DNA of 64,000 nt, from NCBI GenBank assembly GCA_033182465.1, contig CP137325.1:1860001-1924000 (forward strand), written 5' to 3'. The translations under genes were made by a program, and so were the position numbers. Positions within the stretch are counted from its first letter, which is position 1; every line of letters begins with the position of its first letter. The notes below the pieces were generated by a model. It did not search any database, was not told the origin of the DNA, and was given only the letters and a program-made list of their open reading frames with translations. Origin of the DNA: Sanghuangporus weigelae. Taxonomy: Eukaryota > Basidiomycota > Agaricomycetes > Hymenochaetales > Hymenochaetaceae. Positions 22,176 through 34,518 of the stretch are shown here, one piece after another.

Positions 22176-23333
22176 ACTTCGTGTTTACTCGCTATCTGGT
22201 TGGATTGTCGAGGAACTGGGATTGGACGACCAGAGATTTGAGTTGGTTCCGCGGGATGCGGAGACGGAGGTAAGTAGACTCTATTCCGTGCAATGGAATT
22301 AAGCTCATCGAAGATCACATCACATGAGTACTTGACTTTCCAAGTCAATGGGTCAATCAGTCTGTATGCTGCGTCTTTGTTGTAACCCATCAAATAGTAA
22401 CGAACAGCTTTGGTGGAGAGCTTTGAACGCAATTCAGGTGCCAACTGCACGTATGCCCAACAACCAAATATCCTTACATGGCTGACATCGGGCTTTCTTC
22501 CGTATAGTACCTCGTGAGGGGTCTTCCCATTAACTGATGAGTGTGCGGTTAAGTTGTGTATATATGCAAATGAAGCATATGCTTCTGCCCAGTATCCTTG
22601 AGGTAACCCGGCCCCCTCCAGCATGGAACGGATGGCATCTGAACCTGTCTGGTTCATGCGTTCGATATGACCATTCATCTTGTGACGGTACGGAATGGTG
22701 AGGTGATGTTCAATTCCGTTCTGTGAGTTGAATTCCTTCATTTCATTGTTGACGAATTCCAGCCCATTGTCGGTGTGGAGTGCCTTGATTCAAGTTTCAA
22801 ACTGAGTGGAAAAAAATCACACAAAGTTGTTTCCAGAAGGTGAGGATCACATTCCCTTCTTTATTACTGATAGGGTACACCCATAGGTAATTGGAATACT
22901 TATCAAGGAATTTCAGCGATATTTCAGCACCTGCAAGAGAACAATGACCCATAAACTCGAGATCGGAGTGAATGACATCTCCAGGTGAGGTTGCTCTTAT
23001 TAGTTTTACTGGAGTATGCAAAGCTGACATTTTCCCCAGAATGCAGGTTTCACACTTCAATGCTGGTTCAGTCAATGAGATTAGGAGTCCTGACACCTCT
23101 TGATTCTTTGCGATTTCCTTCACCCTATCGATACCCAGATGTGCTAGCCGGCAATGCCATACTTGAACAGATTGTATGGTATCCTTTTTGTTATTCATGA
23201 GCTTCGCTGACTCTTTTAACACATGCATCTCCAGAATCCAATGATTCTTCTTTAGTTTCGCACAGCCGAAAGGAACACGTGCATTCAACAAGTATAAATG
23301 CGTCACATTGGAGTACGTTGAAACTCCTGTGGG
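22133..23333 (-). pseudogene. Copia 1 GAG-pre-integrase and integrase, frameshifted
   Basis: Reading leftward, the pre-integrase WHCRLAHLGIDRVKEIAK with CETCILGK is followed by the integrase start HSDLEFMGHCS and DKYSNYLWVYP. A frameshift near 22790 leads to a second frame with NGIEHHLTIPYRHKMNGHIERMN (catalytic Glu region), YWAEAYASFAYIHN and GRKPDVSHVRIFGC. This is the normal copia order. The frameshift disrupts the protein. Confidence 0.8.
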
Positions 23334-24750
23334 TGTTCTGATACCAGACAGGGAATATAAAGTTCGAGGGGCTGCCCTAGAATACCTTTGAGTAGTCAGC
23401 AGAGAGTTACACCTAGACCAAAGGTAAGTGGAAATGAAGGGATAAGAGAATATACGAGGGAAGGGTTGTATGAGGGCTGAGGAATGCATGGGAAGCACTC
23501 GAGGAATGGTTCCGAGGATGGACTTCTCCCGAGATTGATGGTGGCGGTGCGAAGGCTAAATCGACTCTCCGGCTCAACTACAAGCTCTGGACTAAAGCCG
23601 ACTAACACAAGGCATGAGAACTAATCTAACTAATGCTACACTAGTCGAACCACCAACTCGAACGTGACTAATCGACCGTGCTAACACACTGGGAAGTGAT
23701 GGCAGCCAATCTCACTCGTAGTCTAAAGTGTCGGAACACGGCGTAACGATTCGAAACGCAATACGATGGACGGAGGGACTGTACGGTGATGTAAAGGGAT
23801 GATATGGTGTCCTTTTCCGACAACAGTGGAGAAGAGAAGGTCTTGCGAGACCGAAAGCACGTGGCGTGCTAGGTAACAGGGTTACGAGCGAAACCAGCCA
23901 AACAGATCGGAACACGCAAGGAGGTTTCGATACGGATGATAGAGACAAGAGGAGTCCTTTACATAAACACGGCAAACTGTACGAATGTACGAACAGCTCT
24001 GCTGTGAAGAGAGATCACCGATTGACTGTACAGAACACGAAATATCGTATATTAGACTTTAGAGACGAGAGAGTCCACTACGAACAAGTAGAACTCGAAG
24101 CTGGGGGACTTGAGACGATGTGAGAACTGCTCAGCTCCCACTAAGCTCACCCCCCACTACGAGAGTCGTGCTATATTTATACTAAACGTCCAAGACTGTG
24201 CCTCCCATCGGTCAGAAAACATAAGCCATAAGAAAAGAGGAACACATATCACTTATCTACAAAGGAGAGGGGTGCATATGAATGGTTAAGGGACACATAA
24301 AGCAGAAAGAAACAATACTAAGCATGGTCGGAACGAGAGCATAAAGAAATAAAAGGGACGCATATAGAATGGTGAAATCATGTGCGAAGCCTTCGGAACC
24401 AGGTGTCTTTGAGCAGAATGAGTCGGAACTTGGGGAAAGAACTTGGAAAGACCTCGGCTAGCCTTACAGGGCAAATCTGCGATGTTTTGAATGGGAGAGG
24501 GACTGTGGACGACGCTGCAGGGTCAAATATCTTTATCAGGAGTACGGATCCGGGATCTGAAGACTTGTGATTGACGTGTGTAGGATTGTCACGTGATTCT
24601 TCCACCGTGTCTGATATGATGGCCAATCATAGAACGGTGCACGTGCCATTTAGACTATGGCATTCTTGCTAAGTCCACTCGCTCTAGCGAAACCAGTCGG
24701 AACTGGGCGAAACCAGTCGGAACACTGCGGAACTGGTCATAACGACTTCG
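23334..24750 (-). repeat. LTR-like insertion inside copia 1
   Basis: The 1.4-kb sequence separates the copia protease from the pre-integrase. Its left edge starts TGTTCTGATACCAGACAGGG. The same edge recurs at 31203-31756, and a related sequence appears near 44000-44900. A TATA-like motif (TATATTTATAC, near 24170) and multiple GGAAC repeats near 24700 fit an LTR. The right edge and any target duplication could not be fixed. Confidence 0.5.
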
Positions 24751-24769
24751 TACGCTCCCAAGCTTTAGT

Positions 24770-25195
24770 CTTACTCTTCAATGTACAATATCCCCGATGT
24801 GCTAGTTTTAGATGTGAGAGTAGATTGGACTGGAGTGTGGGTACATGAAGAACGTCGTGCAGCCTAACACGAGTCGTCCGGCCATATAAGGGGAAGAATA
24901 CTACCACAGTATCAACCCCTATGGCGTCTATGGTATGTACTTCATCTGCCGTTCCAACTGGTATGGGTTCAATCTTCTGGTACGTAACGTAGTTTGATCA
25001 ATCATGTGTGAAATGTGATGTTGCTCCAGAGTCCATGATCCATAGGGACTTGTCGCCAACATCCAGAGGTATACGAGTGACCATTGCCTTAAAACCCCTT
25101 TTATTGAACTTGATATTGTAGGATCCAGTATTTACCATACGTGCAAGGAGTGGTTTGTCTTCGTAAATGGTGGCAGGACTAGTTGCGCGGCTCAT
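24770..25195 (-). pseudogene. Copia 1 aspartic protease region
   Basis: The minus-strand frame reads LWIMDSGATSHFTHD, the retropepsin active-site motif (DSGA), then breaks at a stop at 24998. The following sequence can be read as VLHVPTLQSNLLSHLKL, the usual block after the copia protease. The frame ends at the LTR-like insertion. Confidence 0.75.
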
Positions 25196-25256
25196 GATAG
25201 TGGAGGATCAGGGATTGGTACATTGAGTTTTGCCGTGAGTTGGGCTCTTTTGTTGT

Positions 25257-26811
25257 CTAGCTCCTGAAGATGAGCCGCAAGAGATGCTCATTCATTTTCA
25301 AGGGGTTTGTCTTGTGGTTTGAATCTCGTGGGTCGCTTATGTACACCACCTCCCCCTGGAGCCCAGCAATCATCAAATAAGTGATAGCCTTGTTTGCAAT
25401 AGCCACACAGTGTCTTTGTACCGGTATGATCAGGTCTTCTCTTTGTCTCCTTGTTCCTCGTACTGAAAGCTGCTTCATTCCTAGTCCGCCCAGCATAACC
25501 TTGAGAGTCCAGACGCTCCAGTTTAATGATGAAACATTCTGGATTGGTTTGTTCGTTGAGATAGGACATTTCTCTCCTCCATTCAGGATGTTCACATAAT
25601 GACTTCGTGATGATAGACAACCATTTTCGGTCTGAAAGCTCTCCACTGTGATCAATGTACTCATCTTGGAGTTTCCAAAGCTCTACTATGTGATTCTTCA
25701 TTGATTCTCCAGTATGAATCCGTTTCGTTTCGAGTCGAAGTTCTGCATCTAATTGAGCTTCAAAATTGTTTGCTTCGAAACATTTTAGAACGGATGACCA
25801 TAGTTCGAACGCCGTAGCTGCATTTCGACCAAGTTGATGATACATGGAAGCGTCCATGTTCATTCCAATTTGATGTTTTGTTAAATCATTGATCCGCTCC
25901 TAAGTCTGATGGTGCACTTGCTCAGATCCCAGATTCAGTCTTTCCACACGTCCTTCCGCATAGTCAAGCCAACCCTTCATTTTAAGAGAAGATTTCACGA
26001 GAGTCACCCAAGTGAAGAAGTTCGATCTGTCATTCTTGAGTCAGTCCTTCTCATTCAACTTGTCTATTTGCTGATCTTCCAGTCTCATTTTGACGCTAAG
26101 TCCAGCCGCATGATACGGAAATATAGGATATTGAAATTGGGGATAACCCATGTTCGGAAGGAAGCCAGGCAGAAATTGACCAGGGAATTGATGAGGAAAG
26201 GAATTTTGTCCCGGATAGTGTCTCGGAGCCGGTTGGTAGAGATTAGGAGCAGGTTGCAAACCAAATGTAGGTCCAGGAACATTTACCGGTGAGTGACTCA
26301 GAACGTTCTGGTACCAGTTTGGAAACTGACCAGGTAATTGCAGTGTGGCAAATTCTGATAAAATTGGAGAAGGTGGACCTCCATCGTCGGTTCCAGGCCT
26401 AGGCTCGTTCAGGAAGTATGGCTCAGCCAGTTGATAGTTAGAAGACATAGTTGGGCTCCTGTGCGTCAGAGCACGACTAGATTGGTTGAACCAGTAAGGC
26501 TCAGCAGAAGCTTCGCATTGTTGAACATCAACTCCAGGGTCATTAGCCAAGACTGAAACAGGACACGAAGACAACATTGATGGTAGAGACCCTTCAAACA
26601 GAGAACTAAGATCTTCTGGATTCACGAGAATGCCACTTGAAGTCATGCCACTCGACTCTTCGATATTAGGTAGAAACCTGTCTGTATTCAAATAGAATGG
26701 ATCTAAATTGAATGGTACTAATGGTGAACCAGTCTCTCTTCTTTGTCCTCGAGTACGAGTCATCAACCAAGAAGGGACACTATAAGCAACATAGGTAGCG
26801 AAAGCACACAA
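25257..26811 (-). pseudogene. Copia 1 gag polyprotein region
   Basis: The first open piece (26811-26041) is a Pro-rich N-terminal gag segment. The second (25863-25257) has the UBN2-type gag core (ELWSSVLKCFEANNFEAQL; WKLQDEYIDHSGE) and a CCHC zinc knuckle, CGYCKQGYHLFDDC. A gap of about 180 bp with a frameshift separates them. Gag would package element RNA; this copy is broken. Confidence 0.75.
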
Positions 26812-26892
26812 GGCTCAATAACCTGATGAACACAATAAAACTCAGTCTGCTGTGGTAGTAAACGTAGCAGGCTGAGGTGGCATCAAGACAAA

Positions 26893-28226
26893 TTATGGAT
26901 TATATGCGTGATGATTTACATACCAGAAAGAGCGATGACAAATAATAACACGTGCATTCAACATTGTTGACATCCGTCTTGAACTTTGATGGGTACGACT
27001 GAATGTATAACTGAATCTCCCGCTTGAAGTCAGGATAGTCATCTCCTCCTGTGTACTCTCGTGGTTTGGCCGTTCTGATCTTCTCCGACGACTCTGACAC
27101 ACTTCTGCTTCCTACTCCTTGCGTTTGGAGTGCGAGGGCGATTGCAACACCTAAATCCTTCATCTGTTTCTGGCTCAACGACATCTCTTCTTCCTCTACT
27201 TCCTCTACTTCCTTGGGTATTGTACTCCTGCTAATGACTGGTGGTTCTGGGTCTCTTGGTGTCGTGAACGACGTTGACGGTTGAAGAGGAGGTGCTGGTG
27301 TAATGACTTTGGGTTTAGGAGCAACAGGTGGAGGTATCCTTGATGTTGATGGTTCTGTTGTCAGAGCGTGCAGACTGTTGTCGTGCGAATAGTTCTGTGT
27401 TTGCGCCTGGGTTCAGTGTCCAAGGGAACTAAATACCTTGCGTGTCTTGCGACTTCCAGAACTTTCTTGCGTCGTCCCACTCAAGGTTGAAGAGAGTATT
27501 ATGTAATTATGTAACTTGCCTTGGTAACAGTTCCCCGATTCACTCCAATGAATCTGGGGTAGAGCACAGCGTTGTTTATCAGTTAGGTCCACCTTGATAG
27601 TGAGAGGGTGGGACGGGAATTGGCATGTTCGAACAGGCCTGACCTCAGATGTTCGGCTCGTCTTGGAAGTTGATGACTAAACAGAAGACTTCCAAGTGGA
27701 TGACAAATGAGATATTCATTGACGATTGAACCCTTCGAGTTACCCACGTATACCTCAGCTGATTGCCTCACCAGATGCTAATTTGTAGCGCCACATTGTC
27801 TAGTCTTCTTCGATCTTAACCTCAACTTCTTCGACCTTGATCTCTGACTCTAAATGACGTTGATGTTTGAGCGTTCTTGGCAGTGGTCCTTCAATGTGAG
27901 TCAGTACTCATTTGCCTTGCTTACTTAAGGCAGAGATGACATCATTTGGGTTGAAGTCTGGGTGGTCGTGTACATTGTTAAAGGGAGTGATGAAGTGCTT
28001 AGTTTGTGCACGTTGACGTTCAAGTCTGATAACAAGTAGGAGCCAGGGTGATTGGTTGTTTGTATTGAGAATATCAAAACACGTTGGCGTTAAACACCAA
28101 CAGGCTAGATAGGGGTTGCATGGATGAATCCAGGATGGGCATGATCAAGATGATCGTCATATAACTCCTTGTGTGGAGCAGCAATAGCGAGTGTTTCCAT
28201 AGGCTAGAGGGTAGGTCTTTCTATTA
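26893..28226 (-). pseudogene. Ty3/gypsy-type gag 5' part, copy 1 (minus strand)
   Basis: The frame from 27184 reads MSLSQKQMKDLGVAIALALQ, SSEKIRTAKPREY and DYPDFKREIQLYIQSYPSKF, the same protein as the gag at 41199 on the plus strand. Leader sequence shared with 40140-41190 extends to the LTR end at 28227. The gag is cut off after about 85 residues, where copia 1 begins. Confidence 0.75.
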
Positions 28227-28682
28227 TGTTAGGTGGCGAGACTAACAGATATCGATCTCGAGGCGGCCAACACCACAACAAACAACAGGCTAAATGCAAG
28301 TTGCTGAGCTAGACGCACGCTATGTCGTAGTGAAGGTAAGTAGAATATTTAGTAATACTAGAGTACAAGAGTAGATACCTATCTCGTAGTGAAGGTAAGT
28401 AGAATAGAAAGACAAGGAGACAAAGGAGTCAAACTAGCTACTTATATACACTACGAACGTGAGAAGGGTCTACTCTATTAAGGCGTCACATGATGAAGGA
28501 GTGGGATGATTAGTGAGCATCTTTGTCGGAAGGAACAGATTTAGTCATGGCTGATGACTGAAGATGAATAAGCCATGACGGAGCAAAACGGGATTAGTAA
28601 AAATGGATAAGTAGTGTAGAAGAAGAATATTAAAATGAACAATGATATAAGAAAAGAAAAGGAAAATGTTTGAGTCCTAACA
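28227..28682 (-). repeat. Gypsy LTR, 456 bp, copy 1
   Basis: On the minus strand it starts TGTTAGGACTCAAAC and ends CGCCACCTAACA, with 6-bp inverted ends TGTTAG/CTAACA. GTGTATATAAGTAG near 28455 is a TATA box, followed by pyrimidine-rich repeats TACTTACCTTCACTACGA. It stands directly before the gag leader, as a 5' LTR should. A U3 fragment of another copy occurs at 29562-29783. Confidence 0.75.
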
Positions 28683-28685
28683 CAA

Positions 28686-29561
28686 TTGATATATAGCTCC
28701 ATCACTATTGTTGGATCAGCCTAGCTTACAGACTGTGAAGCTTGCCTGCCTGGCCTTAGTTCACTGGTTATAGTCACTCTTTGAGTGTCTACTTTGTTAG
28801 AAGTGTGATTCCTGACACTCTTACTATTTTGTAGTTTATTGTTCTGTTTATATTGTTTGTTATGACCGCTTTCTTGATCATGTGATGCTTATGTAATCCT
28901 CTGTAAAAGCGGCACAGTTTATTGGTGAGTACTCTACATCAAGTGTACTCACTACTGGACTCAGGTATATAGTTAGACTGTTAATATACATCAAGTGTAC
29001 TTACCACTGGACTCAGAGGTCCATTGCTGGACTTGTGTGATCTAACAGGTTATGAGCCTTGAGCTCTAGCTGCCTGCACTGCCACAGTTTTGAGTTTTTG
29101 GGTTTCAAGAGCTGCTGCTGTTGTTAGAGAAGCTTTTGGTGTTCTGGACTGGCCTTTTGGTGTGTTCCCAGTGTTTCTATCACATTCTGCACCCTTCTGT
29201 GCAGTTTCCATAGTTCCACAGCCCTCTGCTTCTTTGTTTGACTTCTATCAGTGCTAAATTTCCCCAAAACTTTGCCGCTTGATTGCTCCACACTTGTCTA
29301 GCCGTTTTTGACGCCCTTTGGCACACTTACTCGGCCTATGCAGAGCTACTGTCCTGCCAATTTTCAGTTTGATCCGATGCGATTTGACAGTGCTGTAGCC
29401 TTATCACTCTGGGCTATTTCTAACCTCCCTCAGACTTGTGTTGCCTATTCCGGATGAACCAGTGATCCGTTTCTCACAGTTTTTGATCTAACTATTTGAC
29501 CCATTTCCACACCCTCTGTCGTGAAGTTTCAGCCTGATCGGACAAGAACTCACTTTGGACA
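28686..29561 (+). repeat. Copia-2-type LTR and leader-like sequence
   Basis: The first 100 bp match the reverse complement of 39470-39590, the 5' flank of copia 2, at about 90% by eye. The block near 29041 ends TCTAACA followed by GGTTATGAGCC, which could be a primer-binding site. It is sandwiched between two pieces of the gypsy LTR, which suggests nested insertion. Confidence 0.5.
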
Positions 29562-29783
29562 TAGGAAAGGTCTACTCTATTAAGGAATCACATGATGAAC
29601 GAGTGGAGTGATTAGTGAGCGTCTTAATTGGAAGAAACAGATTTAGTCATGGTGAATGAGTAAAGATGAATAAGCCATGACGGAGTGAACGGGATTAGTA
29701 AAAACGGATGAGTAATGTAAAAGAAGAATATTAGAATGAATGATGACGTAATAAAAGAAAAGGAAAATGTTCAAGTTCTAACA
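29562..29783 (-). repeat. Gypsy LTR U3 fragment
   Basis: On the minus strand it starts TGTTAGAACTTGAACATTTTCC-like (about 20 bases shared with the LTR at 28682) and follows that LTR for about 220 bp, then stops before the TATA box. Confidence 0.65.
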
Positions 29784-29787
29784 ACGT

Positions 29788-29922
29788 GCTCAAATGGTGT
29801 CTCGAGTGCAGTAGGAGTATGCCCTCACACTCTGAGGTGTAGGTGGCACTAGGATATGGTATCTGCAGTGGGAGGGAGTCATAGTATGAGTGTACTGGCA
29901 CAGGAGGAGCCAGTGCACTACA
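29788..29922 (-). repeat. TGTAG-family repeat, 5' fragment copy C
   Basis: On the minus strand it starts TGTAGTGCACTGGCTCC at 29922 and follows the first 135 bp of the full copies. Confidence 0.7.
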
Positions 29923-31190
29923 TCGGCCTTTACCAATTGGTACACCTGCTTAAGTACTCTATTTGCCTTGCTCATCGAATTGAGTGCACCTCTCAGAAAA
30001 CCCTTCCAGGACAGTTTTCATATTGTTTCACACTTCCTTGCAGTCCACTTGACCCTTGTCTTGTCAGTTTCACACTCCTTGCTATGATTTCATTAAGCAG
30101 CCTATAGTGGTAAGTAGCTGTGATAGCTGTGGATAGCTGTAGGTAGTTTGGACTGTTTTCCTGATGCATATACTCTCAGCCTGTCTCCTATCTAGTTGAC
30201 TCATCTCCAAGGTGATCAAATTGCCAAAGTATTCACTTAGCTTACTGCAGTATGTCCTGATTGGACTTCTAAGTTGACTATTGAGTATTTCATTATACTT
30301 ATGTCTATTCTCTGCCCCCCTATCTTTAAGTTTCTATCTGCCTTGGTCATTAGATCATATATATAGCCACTTGTTCACATTCTATCCCTCTGACACTTCA
30401 CTCCAGCACCTTTGGCCAGATCTGCATTGGTTGATCATAGCTCACCCAGTCTAGACTAGAGCTTCAGCCCACATCTAGGTTGTCTGCTGGATGCCTCTCC
30501 TTGATTGGCCACCTCAACCCATTTTTGCTTGCTCCCTATAGGACCGAATACTCTAGCCTGCTAGAATTACATTTTATAGTACTAGTTCAATTATCTATAC
30601 ACCTTATCAATCATACACCAGCCTGTGCCAGAAACACTCATATTATAGCTCCTTCCTACTGCAGATGCCATATCCCAGCACCACCTACACCTCAGAGTAT
30701 AAGAAGATAAGATTATGCTTGAGACATCATTCAAATACATTTTCATCAATTTCAGCATATGTACTGTACTGCAGTGGCCTCCTATGGCTCAGATCAATCT
30801 GCCGCTGGCTCCCTGACACCTAGATAGGTCTACTGAAGACTCCTACCTAGTACCAGTCACTATAGGACACATCCCTCAGTAGCTATGGACTATTGATCTT
30901 ACAATTTATCATATATTCAGCTTTACAGTGACTTTGGATGCCTCTGAGATGGTCTCTCATAGCTCTGATTGGTGCGGCAGCCACTGAGACATCATCAGGT
31001 GCTCTTACTGAGGTCTCCCACAGCTTACCAGGCAGTCCTCCAGGTTCTATAAAGCTATCTATTGTTATCTGTGTTCATTCACAGTAGATAGACTTATTTC
31101 TATGTATTCTCTACTGATCTGGCAACAGCCACTGATATTAGTTATCAGAAATTGCCTACACACTGTATTCAGTGTAGCTAATGCATTGGT
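29923..31190 (+). repeat. Strongly decayed repeats including TGTAG-family copy F
   Basis: From about 30621 (CCTGTGCCAGAAACACTC) to about 31190 the sequence follows the first 600 bp of the TGTAG family but is heavily mutated toward T and A. The stretch before it (30480-30620) matches 20160-20312. Nothing coding is recognised in 29923-30480. Confidence 0.5.
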
Positions 31191-31202
31191 GAATCTCCTA
31201 TA

Positions 31203-31756
31203 GACGTTCTGATACCAGACAGGGAATATAAAGTTCAAGGGGCTGTCCTAGAATACCTCTGAGTGGTCTGCAAAGAGTTTCACCTTGACCAAGGGCAAGC
31301 AGAATTGAAGGGACAATGGAATATACGAGGAAAAGGTTTTGTAAGGGCTGAGGAACATGTGAGAAGTGCTTGGAGAAGGATCCCAAGGATAGACTTCTCC
31401 CGAGATTAATGGTGGTGGTGCGAAGGCTAAATCAATTCTCCAGCTCTACTGCGAGCTCTGGACTAAAGCCAACCAACACAAGGCACAAGAACTAATCTAA
31501 ACTTGAGCTATGCTAGTCAGACCACTAACCCGAATGTGACTAATCAGCTGTGCTAACATTCTGGGAAGCAACTGCAGCTGATCTCACTTGTGGTCTAAAG
31601 TGTCGGAACATGGCATAACAATTCGAAATGCGATATGATGAATGAAGGATGATAGCTAGTTGAATCAAAACGGAATACAAGGGGTGGAGGAACTTAGCAG
31701 TGATGGGAAGGGATTGAGAGGATTGAAGGATATGCACAAGATGACGGAATCAACCG
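31203..31756 (-). repeat. Fragment of the LTR-like repeat found inside copia 1
   Basis: The sequence GTTCTGATACCAGACAGGG at its left edge and the following 450 bp match 23336-23790 with many transitions. It is truncated by repeat copy D. Confidence 0.65.
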
Positions 31757-31757
31757 T

Positions 31758-33518
31758 TGTAGTGGGTGGTGTGTGTCTCTGAAGGCGCTACCAATGTCCG
31801 TCCTACTATGGGTGCTGAATGTATGAAGAAACCTCCCAAAACGGGATGCCGATACTATTAGACTCTAAATCCCCACTATCCAGCAGATGCCAGGGACTGT
31901 CAGAGATATGATGGAGAGGTGTAGGGATGCCAAAGTACAAAAGGAATAGGCTAATAGGGCTGCCGCTCGAAAGGGGGGATCACAGGAGGCTGCCGACGTG
32001 GTGGAAACTCAGACACAGGGTCGGCAGGAGTGTATAAGATGAATATAAGGGATAGACTGGAGCAAGTGGGTGTAGAAGGTGCAGATTGGTCATCTGGTAC
32101 TATGTCTGTGTCTCTGGCTAGCCACCGACATCAAATAGAGGGGTACAGGAAGGAGGGGGAGGCCACACGAATCCACCGAAGTAGCGTAAACGCAATAGAT
32201 GAAAGGAAAAGACCGTATAAGATCAATATATGGAATAAACTGGAGTGAAAGGCTGGAAAGGATGGCACAGGGGAGTCTGATAAGAAGCCTGGGTTGCCGA
32301 AGGATCGCCGATGTCAAATAGAGGGGCGCCGACGAGGTACAAGAGGGGTGGAGGAAGCTCAGGGTTAAATCCTAAGCTTCTACACACTCGCTGAATGTCA
32401 GAGCGGCTGAGGTGTATCAGAGGTGGCGAAGGCAAGTAGAATGATGAATCAAGCAAGAGGAGATGCCAAAGATAGTATATAGTCAAGGGGGAGGCTCAGT
32501 ACAAGAGGGGAGACTCAGAGTGAGAGATATCTCAAACTCCAGCACTCGGACTGGTACATGCTCTCTCAGATGATCGTCTCTATATATACTCTACTGCTGT
32601 CGCCAACATGTCCTACTGTCTGACCACATCTCCTGAGTCATCTGGGTCGCCAAGGGCCACTCCAGAGCGCTCAGGTGAAATCTGAGAGCGGCAACGTGAG
32701 GGGGGCATCCAATAGCATGAAATATCAAGTATCTGCAATAATACGGGCGCCGGCGGAGTTGAGCTTGGCACACTGATGTACCATATGCCTATGTTCCATA
32801 CATGGTCTAGTGGGGGCTGCCGCATCAGGGGGAAGTCAGGAAATGTTGAAACCGATGATCGGAGGCTAATATCACATATATGAGACAAGGGGCACATCAG
32901 TCAATGTCCCTGAGGTGTCCGATGTGTCGGTGGCACTCAATACAGAGTGTGAGTGATCTCTAGTGATTAATATGAGTGGCTGGAGCGGCAGTGCTGCGGG
33001 GGACTGCCGGACTGGTCGCAGATATGTCGTAGTGAGGCATGTAAGCACATATGACAATATATAGCTCCCTAGGCAATGGGGGACTGCTTGGTAAGCTGTA
33101 GGAGGCATCGGCAAAGGTACCTAAGGATGTCTGAGTGTCCGCCGCATTGATTGGCACTATCAGGGGCTGACTTGGAGGCATCCAGAGTTGCTGCAAGGCC
33201 ATACATATGGTAAATCATAAGATCGGCAGCCTGTAGTCACTGAGGGATGTGTCCTTATAGTGTCTGGTGCTGGGTAGAAGTTGTTGGCAGACCTGTCTGA
33301 GTGTCGGAGAACCATTGGTGGATTGATCTGGGCCTTAGGAGGGCGCCGCAGTACTGTACATATGCTGGAATTAGTGGAAACGTACTTAAATGGTGTCTTG
33401 AGTGCAATAGAAGTATGCTCTCACACTCTGAGGTGTAGGCAGCACTGGGATATGGTATCTGTAGTGGGAGGGAGTCATAGTATGAGTGTACTGGCACAGG
33501 AGGGGCCAGTGCACTACA
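31758..33518 (-). repeat. TGTAG...CACTACA repeat, full-length copy D (1761 bp)
   Basis: On the minus strand it starts TGTAGTGCACTGGCCCC and ends CACCCACTACA, so the ends form a 7-bp inverted repeat TGTAGTG/CACTACA. The TATA-like box is near 32580. No matching 5-bp duplication flanks it, so its neighbours probably rearranged after insertion. No coding capacity was recognised. Confidence 0.75.
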
Positions 33519-33603
33519 ACATGTATTTGGGTGCACCTCCTATGTGCTTGTGAAGAAAGATCAACACAAGCAGCTGTAGTCCCACACACAGAAATGTGTG
33601 TTC

Positions 33604-34518
33604 TTAGGAGCGGTCTCTCTCAATGTGGACTTCTAGCAGGAATGAGGTTGGGCCCAATTTATGCAGTTTGAAGTGCTTGGTCAGCTCATCTCTGACAGAC
33701 TCATACTGCTGTTTAGACTTTGCAGCAATGGTCATATCATCAACATAGACTAGAGCTCCAACCATATCCGTATACGGGTACAGTCGTATAAAAGAAGCTT
33801 CATATGGATACGGGCATATATATACGCCTGTATATATGACACACCAGACCGTTATATGAATACGGACAGCCTGTATATGGGGAATACGCTGTATATGCCA
33901 GTTACAGAGCAAAAACTGTAGAATGGAAATATAATGAGTTGAACTTGTTCATTTCGAGTTATTTGGACCTTACATAGCGCAAATATAGCACTTTCAGGTT
34001 GTTCACCCCTGCCAGGAAGGGCGCAGAGTCTGAGGCAAATTCATTCAGTGGACCACAATAGAAAGGAGATGCGTGGGAACAGTACTGTATTGAATCTGGC
34101 AGTCCCTTCCTCACTTTGGTAGCCCGGGAATATATTTTTCAAGTAAGTGATCTACCAAATCACCAAAAATGGCATAAAATATATCTAATTCTATGCTACC
34201 AGGAGACATGGGACCTCAGCTCCCGTATACGGCATATAAGCCATAAACGTCAAATTTTTAAACCTTTGAATACGGATACAGCCGCATATATATAGCCCGT
34301 ATATTTTGCTCTTATTGTATCATACAGATACGGCCGTACCCGTATACGGGTTATACGCATACAGTCGGAGCCCTAACATAGACTGGAATGATGATGTGCA
34401 CTTTATCTTGCTGTATACCCAGATGCTGTAATCACAGCGCACTAACTTAAAGCCCATGCTCTTCATCACTGAATTAAGCTTCTTGTGTCATTGGTAGCCT
34501 GCATAAGGCCATAGAGAA
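33604..34518 (-). pseudogene. Copia 2 reverse transcriptase C-terminal part, split by a MITE
   Basis: On the minus strand, 34518-34384 reads ILYGLMQA and, after a shift, KLNSVMKSMGFKLVRCDYSIW. It then breaks at the MITE (34375-33751) and resumes as ALVYVDDMTIAAKSKQQYES with the catalytic YVDD, ending EVHIERDRS at 33604. Removing the MITE and one copy of its 8-bp duplication restores PVYVDD. It should directly follow the plus-strand piece that ends near 37806. Confidence 0.75.
33751..34375. mobile_element. hAT-like MITE, 625 bp, with 8-bp target duplication
   Basis: The element starts TAGAGCTCCAACC and its right end read inward is TAGGGCTCCGACT. ACATAGAC flanks it at 33743-33750 and 34376-34383. 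8-bp duplications and TAG(A/G)G ends are typical of hAT elements. The subterminal regions carry palindromic CCGTATACGGG motifs. There is no coding capacity. Confidence 0.85.

Larger units (their letters stand above)
21219..26811 (-). mobile_element. Ty1/copia retrotransposon 1, broken (gag-PR-INT-RT, minus strand)
   Basis: In minus-strand order it has gag (26811-25257), protease (25195 to about 24770), an LTR-like insertion (about 24750-23334), GAG-pre-integrase and integrase (about 23333-22133) and the copia reverse transcriptase start (22175-21219). RNase H and both LTRs are missing. The left side is cut by repeat copy B. Several frameshifts and stops make it non-autonomous. Confidence 0.8.
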
